From assembly GCF_900113765.1 (NCBI RefSeq), contig NZ_FOQO01000014.1:62001-126000 (forward strand): a DNA stretch of 64,000 nucleotides. The letters are read 5' to 3'. The notes below the pieces were generated by a model, which was not told where the DNA came from, searched no databases, and saw only the letters and a list, made by a program, of their open reading frames with translations. The translations under genes and the position numbers were made by a program. Within the stretch, counting starts at the first letter, position 1; every line of letters starts with the position of its first letter. Below are positions 53,604 through 63,233 of this stretch, piece by piece. This stretch comes from Parapedobacter indicus. Lineage in GTDB: Bacteria > Bacteroidota > Bacteroidia > Sphingobacteriales > Sphingobacteriaceae.

Positions 53604-53680
53604 TGGTCGGGGTGGCGGGATTCGAACCCACGGCCTCTTCGTCCCGAACGAAGCGCGCTACCGGGCTGCGCTACACCCCG
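53604..53680 (-). tRNA. tRNA-Pro (anticodon CGG)
   Basis: A full cloverleaf of 77 nt including the encoded CCA. Acceptor CGGGGTG/CACCCCG, D arm with GCGC pairs, anticodon stem CTTCG/CGAAG with loop TTCGGGA (anticodon CGG, G37), and T arm with GGTTCGAATCC. Reads proline codon CCG. Confidence 0.95.
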
Positions 53681-53701
53681 ATGAATCCGGCAACGTGGGT
53701 G

Positions 53702-53709
53702 CAAAAATA
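53702..53709 (-). promoter_or_regulatory. -7 box of the tRNA-Pro gene
   Basis: TATTTTTG on the minus strand, 21 bp before the mature 5' end, a full match to TAnnTTTG. The -33 element is poor. Confidence 0.45.
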
Positions 53710-53736
53710 TTATTTCTCTTTGAAAAAGCGAAGACT

Positions 53737-53744
53737 TAGATTTG
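53737..53744 (+). promoter_or_regulatory. -7 box of the phosphotriesterase-family gene
   Basis: TAGATTTG ends 6 bp before the ATG at 53751, so the transcript may be leaderless or nearly so. The -33 position lacks TTTG. Confidence 0.4.
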
Positions 53745-53750
53745 TAAAAA

Positions 53751-54788
53751 ATGAAACGACGTGCTTTCATCCAAAACGGGCTCTTGGCCACTATACCATT
53801 GGCGGGTATTACCCCACCTCAGTGGCTTCTAGCCTCTCCCGCTCAGGTCATGACCGTAAACGGACCTGTGCCGGTGGGGAAACTCGGCACCGTGTTGCCG
53901 CACGAACATTTACTGGTTGATTTCGTTGGCGCCGACCAAGTGAGTCCAACGCGCTATGAACAAGACGAGGTGTTCGACACGCTACTGCCCTACCTGCGGG
54001 AAGCTCGGCGCCAAGGCGCACAGACTTTCGTGGATTGCACGCCCGAATGGCTCGGCCGCGATGTTCGGCTGCTGCAACGGTTGTCCGACGCATCCGGCAT
54101 GCACATCGTTACCAATACCGGATACTACGGCGCTGCCGGCGAAAAATACCTGCCGCCTCACGCGTATACGGAAACCGCCGAGCAACTCGCCCAGCGGTGG
54201 ATTACTGAATGGCGGAACGGCATTGACAACACGGGGATTAAGCCAGGCTTTATCAAAACGGGAGTAGACCGCCATCCGCTGTCGGCGGTACAGCAGAAAC
54301 TGATACGGGCCGCTGCGCTTACCCATCTCGAAACGGGGTTAACCATCTTTGTACATACCGGCGACGGACGGGCGGCTCTCGAAGAGCTGGCCATTATCAC
54401 GGACACTGGGGCGGCACCTAATGCTTGGGTATGGACGCATGCGCAGAATGAACCGGATCGAACACAGCATCTACAAGCTGCCAAAGCCGGAGGCTGGGTG
54501 GCTTTTGATGGCCTGTACGCGCAACTGGTAGACCGTTATGTAGCGTTCCTGCAAGACCTGAAGGCGCGGCACCTGCTACACCGCGCCCTCATCTCACACG
54601 ATGCGGGATGGTATGAAGTCGGCAAACCAAACGGCGGCCACATTCGCCCGTATGTCTCCCTCTTCCAAGACTTCATTCCGGCGCTCAAAAAGGCTGGGTT
54701 TACTCTGGATGAGCAGCGTCAACTACTCGAGACCAACCCCGCCGAAGCACTGGCTGTCCGAATCAGGAAAACGCACACTTCAACTTAA
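53751..54788 (+). CDS. Phosphotriesterase-family metal hydrolase (Tat-exported)
   Basis: A 345-residue binuclear-metal hydrolase. The Tat signal has MKRRAFIQNGLL. Metal residues: HEHLLVD (first pair), the Lys of GFIKTGVD suited to be carboxylated, His in FVHTGDG and WTHAQ, and Asp of ISHDAGWY. These are the phosphotriesterase/lactonase set. Natural substrates are probably lactones or esters; organophosphate activity cannot be read from sequence. Confidence 0.9.
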   Translation: MKRRAFIQNGLLATIPLAGITPPQWLLASPAQVMTVNGPVPVGKLGTVLPHEHLLVDFVGADQVSPTRYEQDEVFDTLLPYLREARRQGAQTFVDCTPEWLGRDVRLLQRLSDASGMHIVTNTGYYGAAGEKYLPPHAYTETAEQLAQRWITEWRNGIDNTGIKPGFIKTGVDRHPLSAVQQKLIRAAALTHLETGLTIFVHTGDGRAALEELAIITDTGAAPNAWVWTHAQNEPDRTQHLQAAKAGGWVAFDGLYAQLVDRYVAFLQDLKARHLLHRALISHDAGWYEVGKPNGGHIRPYVSLFQDFIPALKKAGFTLDEQRQLLETNPAEALAVRIRKTHTST

Positions 54789-54877
54789 GTTATTCCATGA
54801 TCTGCCAGTACTAGCAGTGTCTATGGCTCACGCAATTCATGTCGCGTACCGATGTGCTGGATGTTTACGAACCGCCG

Positions 54878-56047
54878 CTACCCCTCATCGCCGTTCTTCA
54901 GCACCATCAGCAGTGAATATGCGTTTTTGAGTACAATGTCCTTTTCCGGCAGCCCCGAAAGAATTTGGATGTACCCATCTGCTGTGGCTCCCAGCTCCAC
55001 CGGCCGCATCGCAAACCGACGCGGCCCCTCCACGCTGAATACATAGTGCTGGTTTTCCCATCGTACCACCGCCCCTTCGGGGAGTGTCTCACCCTCTTGT
55101 CCGTCAAGCTGAATATTGGCCGTCATAAATGTGCCCGGCATCAACCGCGTCGACGACGGATTGAATGCGCACCACACTTCCACCGCACGGTTTTCGTTCA
55201 CGCTGCCATTGATCAGTTCGACCGTTGCCTCATACGGTTTTCCCCCGTCGGTGTTGGCATAACAAAGCACCCGCTGCCCCACCTGCAAAAGCCGGGCGTC
55301 TTTTTCATAGACAGAAAGCGCCAGGTAAACCTTGGAGGGGTCCACCAGTTCAAACAGCACATCTTCCGGTGCCGCATATTTACCGGGGTTTGCCAGTACC
55401 TTGCTCACCACCCCATTGATGGGCGACCGCAGTTCCACCTTCCGCGTAATGTTACCCTCATTCAGCGCAGCGGGGTCGATCCCGATGAGCCGCAGCTTCT
55501 CACCGTGCGAAGCCACCAATACCCGTTGGGTTTCGTATTCGGTGCGGGCTTGTTGGAAGACCTTGTCGCTGGCGGATTGCGTGCTGTTCAGCAGCTTCTG
55601 CCGCTCGTAGTCCGCCGTCGCAGCGACCAGCCTGCTCTTGGCCATCAGGTAATCCTCCTGCAGTTGGATGAACGCCATATCTTCCAGTGTAGCCATGACC
55701 GTCCCTTTCCGTACGGCAGCGCCGTTGACCAGCTGGATGCTGCTCAGGTATCCACCCATCGGAAAGCCTACCGTATAGCGGTTTTCAGGCGGAGCAACCA
55801 CCAATCCGTTTACCGAAATACCAGCGGATGACGCTTTTTTCTCCGCTTTTCCCGTTACAATATCCGCATGCTGCAGCTGCACATCGGTCAGTTCCACGGT
55901 TTCGGACGTCCGGGCACTGTCGGCCGTAGCCGTTTTTTCGGGTTGTTCCACCGGCACTCCTTTTTCACCGGTACACGCGATGGCACTGCAGAGCAGCAGG
56001 AGCGCAAACGCTCCGATTTTCGTTACTTCTATCTTATTCATTGTCAT
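54878..56047 (-). CDS. Heavy-metal RND efflux periplasmic adaptor (CusB/CzcB-like)
   Basis: A 389-residue adaptor: lipoprotein signal ending SAIACTGE, a lipoyl half at VGFPMGGYLSSIQLVNGAAV, a helical hairpin (about 130-200), the second half at ELRSPINGVVSKVL, and a beta-barrel region. It lacks the His/Met-rich N-terminal metal-binding extension of some CusB proteins. Its start ATG (56047) overlaps the stop of the pump gene, so they are translated together. Confidence 0.92.
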   Translation of the reverse strand: MTMNKIEVTKIGAFALLLLCSAIACTGEKGVPVEQPEKTATADSARTSETVELTDVQLQHADIVTGKAEKKASSAGISVNGLVVAPPENRYTVGFPMGGYLSSIQLVNGAAVRKGTVMATLEDMAFIQLQEDYLMAKSRLVAATADYERQKLLNSTQSASDKVFQQARTEYETQRVLVASHGEKLRLIGIDPAALNEGNITRKVELRSPINGVVSKVLANPGKYAAPEDVLFELVDPSKVYLALSVYEKDARLLQVGQRVLCYANTDGGKPYEATVELINGSVNENRAVEVWCAFNPSSTRLMPGTFMTANIQLDGQEGETLPEGAVVRWENQHYVFSVEGPRRFAMRPVELGATADGYIQILSGLPEKDIVLKNAYSLLMVLKNGDEG

Positions 56048-59000
56048 GGTTACTAACTGTCAATTCTTCTATGGATATCGCCGTATGGTTCAGCTGGCGG
56101 ATGGTTTCCAGGTAATCCGCTTTGGTGGTGAACACCTGGTTCACCAGCAGGGTCCATTGCAGGTAATCAATTTCTCCCGCATCCAGTTTCCGATCGACAG
56201 CGGCCAGCATCCGGTCCTGATTGGGCAATATCCCATCGTCGTACAGCGCCAACCGATTCCGTAGCTGGCGGTATTGATGGAGGAGGTTCTCCCATCGGTT
56301 GTACAAGGCTTTGTGCGCGGCATCTTCGGCCACAGAGGCCTGCCGCACCGCTACTTTCGCCGCCCGGATGCGCGCGTGCTGGGCACCTGCAAAAACCGGA
56401 ATACCCAATCCCAGGCTAACGGCACTGAAGCGGTCGCCGCTGCCCAGGTACACGTCATTCCCTCGGCTGTCGGTCTGCCAGCCGATGATGCTCATGTTGC
56501 CATACCCCAGCTGGATTGTCGGAAGCAGTTTGCTGCGCTCCAGGGCGAGTGTCCGTTCCTGAACGATCGTTTCTGCCCGTTTTTCCAGCAGTGCCGGTGC
56601 CGCATGCATCGCCGCGGAATCGGCGCCTGGCAGTCCCTCTCGGTAGACAAGTGCTTCTGCCGACGGCACCCACGCCTCGTCGGCTTGGAGCAGAAATTTC
56701 ATTCGGTTGGTCAGTATCTGCACTTCGGCGAGCAGCTCTTCCAGTTGCGCCTGCACCTGCAACCGCTGGTTGGCAGCTGTTGTGCGCTCCAACACATCCA
56801 CATCGCCCGCAGCAAACCGGTTTTCGGTTTTGCGGAGAAATGCATCGTAAATGCTGTCGGCCTGTTGCAGCACCTGCCTTTTTGCCCCAAGCAAAAGCAG
56901 GTCGTAAAATACCGATTTGACTTCCGATTCCAGCGCCTGCTGCCACACACGCGTACCGGCAACGCTTCGGTCCAGCAGCGATTCGTTCACGGCTTTCTGC
57001 CGCGCATAGACTGTAGGAAACTGAAATCCCTGAGCGATGCTGAAGCGGTTGTCCTGGGTTCCGCTGTTCAGCTGGCCGTATTCGACGCCCACCTCCGTCT
57101 TATCGATGTCGTACGCGCTTTTAACCAACTCGCGGTAATACGCATCGTTCAACCGCGCCGCTTCCATACCCGGATGCGTGGATAAAGCCCTGTCCAACGC
57201 GTCCTCCAGCGTGATCGGTTGCTGTGCCTGTGCCAGGGTCAGCATACACATCCCGGCCACCAACAGCACTGCTTTTTTGGGCCGGAAGTAGCGGAATCCG
57301 CGTTCAAAAACAATGTACAAAATAGGCAACACAAAGAGCGTCAGCAGCGTGGATACAATCAGTCCGCCGATCACCACCGTGGCAAGCGGCTTCTGTACGG
57401 CACCCCCCGCCCCGGTGCTGATCGCCATCGGGATGAATCCCAGCGACGGGACCAGCGCCGTCATCAGTACCGCCCGGAGCTTTGACTTGGTGGCGTGGAT
57501 CACCACCCGCGTCAGGTCGTCCCACCCCTCTTTCCGCAACCGGTTAAATTCGGCCACCAACAGGATACCGTTGAGTACAGCCACCCCGAAGAGTGCAATG
57601 AAGCCAACACCTGCCGAAATGCTGAACGGGAATCCGCGGATCCACAGGGCAAGAATACCGCCGATGGCCGACAGGGGGATAGCCGTATAGATGAGCAGTC
57701 CCTGTTTGACCGAATTGAATGCAAAATACAACAACAGGAAGATCAGCAGTAGCGCCACGGGAACAACGATGCCCAGCCGGGCTTTGGCCGCATTCATGTT
57801 TTCGAATGAGCCGCCATATACGATGTTGTAGCCCGCAGGAAGATCCAGCTGGCTCGCTACCTTGGCCTGGAGTTCTTCCACGATGCTCTGCACATCGCGT
57901 CCGGATACGTTGAAGCCCAATACAATGCGCCGGCGTGTATCTTCGCGCTGTATCTGGTTCACCCCCTCTTCTTCCACCACGGAAGCGACATGAAACAGCG
58001 GTATCTGCTGACCGTTAGCGGTAGTGATCAACAAATTACGGATGTCATCCACGCTGTTGCGGGTTTCCTCGTCCAAGCGGACAACCAGGTCGAAACGCCG
58101 TTCGCCCTCGAAAACCAATCCGGCGCTTTGTCCGGCAAAAGCGGTATTGACCACCCGGTTGATCGTTTCCACATCCAGCCCATAAGCCGCCATGGCCCGC
58201 CGGTCGTAGCGGATAACCACCTGTGGCATGCCCGTCACCGTTTCTTCATAGATGTTGATTGCGCCCGGAACGGTCTGTATGATGCGATTCAGCTGATGGG
58301 CATAATGGGCCAGTGAATCGAGGTCGTCGCCGAATATCTTACAGACCACGTCTTGCCGGGCGCCTGTCATCAGCTCATTGAAACGCATCTGAACCGGAAA
58401 CTGGAACCCCACGGTGATACCGGGAACGGCCAGTAGTTCCTCTGTCATGCGGTCGGCCAGTTCGGGAAATGACGTGGCGCTGGTCCATTCCTTCTTGTCT
58501 TTAAGGACTACCACCATATCGCCCGCCTCCAGCGGCATGGGATCCGTCGGGATTTCCGCACTGCCTATTTTCGTAACAATCTTCTCCACCTCGGGAAATT
58601 TTTCCAGCAGGATACCGGCAGCTTGCTGGGTGGTGCGGATGGTATTGTTCAGATTGGCACCGGTAAGCAACCGCGTTTCCACCGCAAAATCGCCCTCTTC
58701 AATTTCGGGGATAAACTCGCCCCCCATTCCGCGGAGTATCCAGAAAGAACAGGCAAACAGCACCAGTACCGTCGCGATCACGGTTTTCGGATACGCCATT
58801 ACCCCGCGCAACAGCGGCTGGTACCTGCGCTCCAGCCACGCCATCATCCGGTCCGCCGCCGTTTTGCGGTGATTCAGTTTCTTCTGGAGGAACAGCGCAC
58901 TCATCATCGGCACATAAGTAACCGACAGTACAAATGCCCCCAAAATCGCAAAGGCAATGGTAAGCGCCATGGGCTGGAACATTTTACCCTCGATGCCCTG

Positions 59001-60407
59001 CAGCGAAAGAATAGGCAGGTATACGATGAGGATAATGATCTGGCTGAACACGGCCGACTTGATGGTATGGCCTGCCGAGTGCCCCACCTCTTTGTCCATA
59101 TCCTGCTGGCTGATCCGCGCGATCCCCCGGAACAGTTTGGAATGCGACAGGCGGTGCATAATGGCCTCCACGACGATAACGGATCCGTCCACGATGAGGC
59201 CGAAGTCGATCGCTCCAAGGCTCATCAGGTTGCCCCCCACGCCAAAGCGGTTCATCAGGATGATGGCAAACAGCATGGATAGCGGGATTACCGAAGAAAC
59301 AATCAGGCCTGCCCGCAGGCTCCCTAAAAAAAACACCAGCACGAAGACCACAATGAGGGCCCCTTCGATGAGATTGGTCTCCACCGTGGCAATGGCATTG
59401 TTGACCATTTTCGTCCGGTCGAGAAACGGCTCGATGACCACGCCCTCGGGCAAGTCCTTCTGGATTTCCGCCACCCGCTCCTTGATTCGTTTCACCACGG
59501 TAGCGGCATTTTCGCCTTTCAGCATCATCACCACAGCCCCGGCCACCTCGCCCTGATCGTTGTAGGTCATTGCGCCGTAACGGATGGCCGCGCCCAGGCC
59601 TACTTTCGCCACATCGCGCACCAGCAGCGGCATGCCGTTTTGCTGCGTCCGCACCACGATGTTGCCGATGTCTTCGGTGCCTCCGGTCAGCCCTTCGCTG
59701 CGGATGTACAGCACCGTAGGACCTTTTTCGATATAGGCCCCGCCCGTGTTCTGGTTATTCCGTTCCAGCGCGTCAAAAATATCGGTGATGCTCAGGCCAT
59801 GGGCTTTCAGTCGCTCCTGCCGGATAGCGATTTCGTACTGTTTCAAATGGCCGCCGAAACTGGATACATCGGCCACGCCGGGTGTACCGAGCAACCGCCG
59901 CCGGACTATCCAGTCCTGAATGGTACGGAGTTCCATGGAAGAATATTGATCTTCGTATCCCGGCAGCGGGCGTACCACATACTGGTAAATCTCACCCAAA
60001 CCCGTTGATATCGGCGCCAGCTCCGGCGTACCGATGCCCTCGGGCAGGTCGCGTGTTACCTGCTGCAGCCGCTCGCCGATCTGCTGACGTGCCCAGTACA
60101 GATCGGTATCCTCATCAAATACCACCGTGATCAGTGACAAACCGAAACGCGAGAAACTACGGATTTGCTTTAATCCGGGTATGTTACTGCATGCCTGCTC
60201 AATGGGAAAGGTGATGAGACGTTCTACATCCGGTGCGCCCAGCGAAGGCGACACCGTCAATACCTGCACCTGGTTGTCCGTAATATCGGGGAGTGCATCG
60301 ATGGGCAGGCGGGTGGTTTCATAACCGCCCCAGATGATAAGGGCGGCGGTGAACAGACCAATGATCAGCTTATTCCGGATGGAAAAGCCGATGATTTTAT
60401 TCAGCAT
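56034..60407 (-). CDS. CusA/CzcA heavy-metal RND pump fused to TolC-family channel
   Basis: A 1457-residue protein. Residues 1 to about 1035 are an HME-type RND pump with DFGLIVDGSVIVVEA in helix four: the acidic set D, D and E matches the CzcA proton relay. Residues about 1041-1457 are an outer-membrane TolC-type efflux channel (YYRELVKSAYDIDKTEVGVE, YDLLLLGAKRQVLQQADS). A hydrophobic stretch KAVLLVAGMCMLTLAQAQ between them ends like a signal-peptidase site. The fusion occurs in other Bacteroidota. It may be cut after export. Confidence 0.92.
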   Translation of the reverse strand: MLNKIIGFSIRNKLIIGLFTAALIIWGGYETTRLPIDALPDITDNQVQVLTVSPSLGAPDVERLITFPIEQACSNIPGLKQIRSFSRFGLSLITVVFDEDTDLYWARQQIGERLQQVTRDLPEGIGTPELAPISTGLGEIYQYVVRPLPGYEDQYSSMELRTIQDWIVRRRLLGTPGVADVSSFGGHLKQYEIAIRQERLKAHGLSITDIFDALERNNQNTGGAYIEKGPTVLYIRSEGLTGGTEDIGNIVVRTQQNGMPLLVRDVAKVGLGAAIRYGAMTYNDQGEVAGAVVMMLKGENAATVVKRIKERVAEIQKDLPEGVVIEPFLDRTKMVNNAIATVETNLIEGALIVVFVLVFFLGSLRAGLIVSSVIPLSMLFAIILMNRFGVGGNLMSLGAIDFGLIVDGSVIVVEAIMHRLSHSKLFRGIARISQQDMDKEVGHSAGHTIKSAVFSQIIILIVYLPILSLQGIEGKMFQPMALTIAFAILGAFVLSVTYVPMMSALFLQKKLNHRKTAADRMMAWLERRYQPLLRGVMAYPKTVIATVLVLFACSFWILRGMGGEFIPEIEEGDFAVETRLLTGANLNNTIRTTQQAAGILLEKFPEVEKIVTKIGSAEIPTDPMPLEAGDMVVVLKDKKEWTSATSFPELADRMTEELLAVPGITVGFQFPVQMRFNELMTGARQDVVCKIFGDDLDSLAHYAHQLNRIIQTVPGAINIYEETVTGMPQVVIRYDRRAMAAYGLDVETINRVVNTAFAGQSAGLVFEGERRFDLVVRLDEETRNSVDDIRNLLITTANGQQIPLFHVASVVEEEGVNQIQREDTRRRIVLGFNVSGRDVQSIVEELQAKVASQLDLPAGYNIVYGGSFENMNAAKARLGIVVPVALLLIFLLLYFAFNSVKQGLLIYTAIPLSAIGGILALWIRGFPFSISAGVGFIALFGVAVLNGILLVAEFNRLRKEGWDDLTRVVIHATKSKLRAVLMTALVPSLGFIPMAISTGAGGAVQKPLATVVIGGLIVSTLLTLFVLPILYIVFERGFRYFRPKKAVLLVAGMCMLTLAQAQQPITLEDALDRALSTHPGMEAARLNDAYYRELVKSAYDIDKTEVGVEYGQLNSGTQDNRFSIAQGFQFPTVYARQKAVNESLLDRSVAGTRVWQQALESEVKSVFYDLLLLGAKRQVLQQADSIYDAFLRKTENRFAAGDVDVLERTTAANQRLQVQAQLEELLAEVQILTNRMKFLLQADEAWVPSAEALVYREGLPGADSAAMHAAPALLEKRAETIVQERTLALERSKLLPTIQLGYGNMSIIGWQTDSRGNDVYLGSGDRFSAVSLGLGIPVFAGAQHARIRAAKVAVRQASVAEDAAHKALYNRWENLLHQYRQLRNRLALYDDGILPNQDRMLAAVDRKLDAGEIDYLQWTLLVNQVFTTKADYLETIRQLNHTAISIEELTVSNHDNE

Positions 60408-60511
60408 AATCTATTTACTGTTAATTGAATGGTTTAAATAAACCGATGGGCCGCGCATCCCGTTGGGGAAGCACGTCGTTACCTAGCACAGTTGTTAATT
60501 AAAGAAACCGC

Positions 60512-60892
60512 TCAGGAACGTGGGGGTTTAAACTGTGATTGCTGGAAAGGCGTAGGTATGTGAAAGGAGTAATCCATTGGAAACGACGATTTGCTGCAAC
60601 GCTCCGAAACCTTGGGAAGATGCAGGGGCTTTATTGCTGCGTGGAAATCAAACCCGGCCAAGAGCGAAAGATGGCCTTTGAAAGGCAGCTGCATGTCGCG
60701 GCTTTCATCGTTGTCCGTATGCTTTTCAAACGAATAGTGATGGGTGAGAAAATCCAGGAAAGAAATGCGGGCATCCACCTGCCGATGTTCTTTGAAATGC
60801 TCAAAAAGTACAGGGGCCTTCAGCAATTGTGCCAGGGAAAACACATTGGCCGTAACGGTAACTAATAAGATGTATGCAAAGACCTTTTTCAC
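60512..60892 (-). CDS. Small exported protein of the metal efflux operon
   Basis: A 126-residue protein with a signal-like N-terminal helix (about residues 5-22, AYILLVTVTANVFSLAQ). The mature part contains several His residues (HFKEHRQ, THHYSFEKHT, LHLPK), which could bind metal. It precedes the pump gene by about 100 bp on the same strand, so it is probably the first gene of the operon. No family known to me. Confidence 0.65.
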   Translation of the reverse strand: MKKVFAYILLVTVTANVFSLAQLLKAPVLFEHFKEHRQVDARISFLDFLTHHYSFEKHTDNDESRDMQLPFKGHLSLLAGFDFHAAIKPLHLPKVSERCSKSSFPMDYSFHIPTPFQQSQFKPPRS

Positions 60893-61091
60893 CGGCCCAA
60901 AAGTAGGCTATATTTTAAAAAAACAAAAAGGGAGACTATTTTTTTACAAACGACGCTCCGTGTGTCGGAACAGATGCGGGCCGCTACCTCGCTAACCATC
61001 GCACGATTGCAATGTGCTGAAAATTTTTGGTGCCGTTGTCGCAAAACACGTAACTTTACCAATTTCAGTATTTAGCAACAAAACAGCCGTT

Positions 61092-61739
61092 ATGCAAACC
61101 ATGACAATACCAGACTACCTGAATACGTATTTCAGCCATTTTGAACCGAACCTGAGAACGGCTTTGGCCGAAGGATGTACCGTGAAGACATTCCCAGCGG
61201 GCGAACAACTGATGCAGACCGGCCAGTATTTCAAGTCGACCATGCTGCTTGTGGGCGGACTCGTCAAAGTATACCGGCAGGGGGACGATGGAGGGGAATT
61301 TTTCGTCTATCACCTGGAACCGGGCAGTGCCTGTGCACTGTCGATGATATGCGCCACCAAACAGGAAAAAAGCGAAGTACTGGCCACTGCTGTCGAAGAT
61401 ACCACCGCATTACTGGTTCCGATTGCGATGATGGATGACCTGATGCAGGACTATAAAACGTGGTATTATTTCGTGCTGGAGACCTACCGCTCGCGTTTTG
61501 AGGAATTGCTGGAGGTCATCGACCATATTGCCTTCAAAAGTATGGACGAGCGGCTAGCCTATCACCTCGAAAAGCTTAGCAAACAGCAGGGCTCCAAGGA
61601 ACTTTACACCACCCACCAACAGATTGCCAACGACCTGGGTTCCTCCCGGGAAGTGATTTCGCGGTTACTGAAAAAGATGGAGCAGCACGGAAAAGTGCTG
61701 CTCCAACGGAATTCCATCCAACTGATATCGGCCGTGTGA
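61092..61739 (+). CDS. Crp/Fnr-family transcriptional regulator
   Basis: A 215-residue regulator: cyclic-nucleotide-type sensing domain (about 20-140) and winged helix (TTHQQIANDLGSSREVISRLL, residues about 168-188). There are no Cys residues arranged for an iron-sulfur cluster as in Fnr. The ATG at 61092 is used. It heads the sulfur module; two inverted repeats downstream are its likely sites. Confidence 0.9.
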   Translation: MQTMTIPDYLNTYFSHFEPNLRTALAEGCTVKTFPAGEQLMQTGQYFKSTMLLVGGLVKVYRQGDDGGEFFVYHLEPGSACALSMICATKQEKSEVLATAVEDTTALLVPIAMMDDLMQDYKTWYYFVLETYRSRFEELLEVIDHIAFKSMDERLAYHLEKLSKQQGSKELYTTHQQIANDLGSSREVISRLLKKMEQHGKVLLQRNSIQLISAV

Positions 61740-61780
61740 CCTGAGTCACCAACAACAGGCTATGCCGTGACCGACCTTTG
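61736..61780 (+). promoter_or_regulatory. Crp-type site and -7 region upstream of tauE
   Basis: GTGACCTGAGTCAC (61736-61749, GTGAC/GTCAC inverted repeat) is followed by GACCTTTG (61773-61780) at a -7 position. Centre to -7 start is 30.5 bp, the same as at 62.6 kb. The ATG of the exporter comes 6 bp later, so the transcript would be near-leaderless. Confidence 0.6.
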
Positions 61781-61785
61781 CAAAC

Positions 61786-62598
61786 ATGGAAATCGTCGGT
61801 TATCTCGCTTCATTGTTCATCGGTATCGCCCTCGGCCTTATTGGTGGCGGTGGCTCCATACTCACCGTGCCCGTATTGGTCTATCTTTTCGGACTTCCGC
61901 CCATTACCGCCACGGCCTACTCGCTGTTCATCGTAGGCGCTACCAGTCTCGTAGGCGCATGGCCCAAATACCGCAACGGGTTGGTGGATGTCAAGACTGC
62001 CCTTATCTTCGGCATTCCTTCCATCGCCGCGGTATATGCCACACGCAAGTTTTTAGTTCCGGCCATTCCGGATACGATCTTCACCCTGGGCGATTTTACC
62101 GTCGGAAAACCCATGGCTATCATGCTGTTGTTTGCTGTGATGATGGTTGCGGCTTCCATCTCCATGATCCGGAAAAAGCCCTGCAGGGACTGTCCGGACG
62201 ATGCCGATATCCGGTACAATTACCCGATGATCCTGCTGGAAGGAATGTTGGTCGGCACCCTTACCGGGCTGGTCGGCGCCGGTGGTGGGTTCCTCATCAT
62301 CCCCGCGCTGGTACTGCTGAGCAAGTTGTCCATGAAAAAGGCCGTAGGCACCTCGCTGCTGATCATCGCGGCCAAATCCCTCCTTGGCTTCACCGGAGAC
62401 ATTGCCAACATGACCATTGAATGGGGATTTCTGCTGCTGGTTACAGGGCTGGCCATCCTCGGATTCTACGTGGGGAACGGGATTTCGGGCAAGGTATCCA
62501 GCCACAAGCTGCAAAAGGGTTTCGGCTGGTTTGTGCTCCTTATGAGCATCTATATTCTCATTACCGAACTTTTTGTTAACCATCCGATCCAAACGTGA
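61786..62598 (+). CDS. TauE/SafE-family sulfite/sulfur exporter
   Basis: A 270-residue membrane protein with about eight helices. The repeated GLIGGGGSILTVPVLVYLFG and GLVGAGGGFLIIPALVLLS signatures of the two TauE halves are clear. Probably exports sulfite or an organosulfur compound. A Cys pair (CRDC) lies in the central loop. It is likely controlled by the upstream Crp-type site. Confidence 0.92.
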   Translation: MEIVGYLASLFIGIALGLIGGGGSILTVPVLVYLFGLPPITATAYSLFIVGATSLVGAWPKYRNGLVDVKTALIFGIPSIAAVYATRKFLVPAIPDTIFTLGDFTVGKPMAIMLLFAVMMVAASISMIRKKPCRDCPDDADIRYNYPMILLEGMLVGTLTGLVGAGGGFLIIPALVLLSKLSMKKAVGTSLLIIAAKSLLGFTGDIANMTIEWGFLLLVTGLAILGFYVGNGISGKVSSHKLQKGFGWFVLLMSIYILITELFVNHPIQT

Positions 62599-62639
62599 CC
62601 GAAGTCACTGAATCGAGGCAACTACCGTTGGTATCTTTG
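62595..62639 (+). promoter_or_regulatory. Crp-type site and promoter of the YeeE operon
   Basis: GTGACCGAAGTCAC (62595-62608) differs from the site at 61736 by only two central bases. A perfect -7 box TATCTTTG is at 62632-62639, centre to -7 start 30.5 bp, which puts the site near -44 as in class II Crp activation. Confidence 0.7.
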
Positions 62640-62669
62640 TATAATGAATAAAAAAATCAATGAACGCTT

Positions 62670-63230
62670 ATGATTGAATGGTTGAAACAACCGTGGCCGT
62701 GGTATATCGCCGGCCCATTGGTGGGACTCACCGTCCCCGTACTTCTGATTTTCGGCAACAAGCACTTCGGCATTTCGGCCAACCTGCGCCATGCCTGTGC
62801 CACCTGCTTTCCTTCGGACATCAAATTCTTCAAGTACGATTACCGAAAGGAATTCTGGAATCTCTTTTTTGTCGTCGGTGCTTTCGGCGGCGGAATCATC
62901 GCCATGTGGCTATTGGCAGATCCCAATCCCATCGTGGTCCATCCGGCACTGGTTAACGAACTTGCCGGATACGGCATCAACGACTATTCCAGCATGGTCC
63001 CGCGACAGCTCTACAACTGGGATTACCTATTGTCAGCAAAGGGTCTCATGATGATGGTAGGTGGCGGATTCCTCGTCGGCTTCGGCTCCCGCTATGCCGG
63101 AGGCTGCACCAGCGGGCATTCCATCATGGGGCTGAGTACCCTGCAATGGCCCTCGCTCGTCGCAACCGTCTGTTTTATGATCGGTGGGTTTTTAATGGCC
63201 AACCTATTTTTACCAGTTATTTTAGGATAA
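62670..63230 (+). CDS. YeeE/YedE-family membrane protein (first half)
   Basis: A 186-residue protein with five helices. The thiosulfate-transport signature GGCTSGHSIMG carries the conserved Cys, and there is a CATCF motif near residue 50. Full-length YeeE is about 350 residues with two such halves; here the halves are two genes, 3 bp apart. Imports thiosulfate or a related sulfur species. Confidence 0.9.
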   Translation: MIEWLKQPWPWYIAGPLVGLTVPVLLIFGNKHFGISANLRHACATCFPSDIKFFKYDYRKEFWNLFFVVGAFGGGIIAMWLLADPNPIVVHPALVNELAGYGINDYSSMVPRQLYNWDYLLSAKGLMMMVGGGFLVGFGSRYAGGCTSGHSIMGLSTLQWPSLVATVCFMIGGFLMANLFLPVILG

Positions 63231-63233
63231 ACG

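Noticed and set aside
54965..57185. Long plus-strand open frames (up to 303 codons) opposite the metal-efflux genes
   Set aside because: They lie antisense to clear adaptor and pump genes and arise from high GC; their translations are His/Arg/Pro-rich with no domain pattern.
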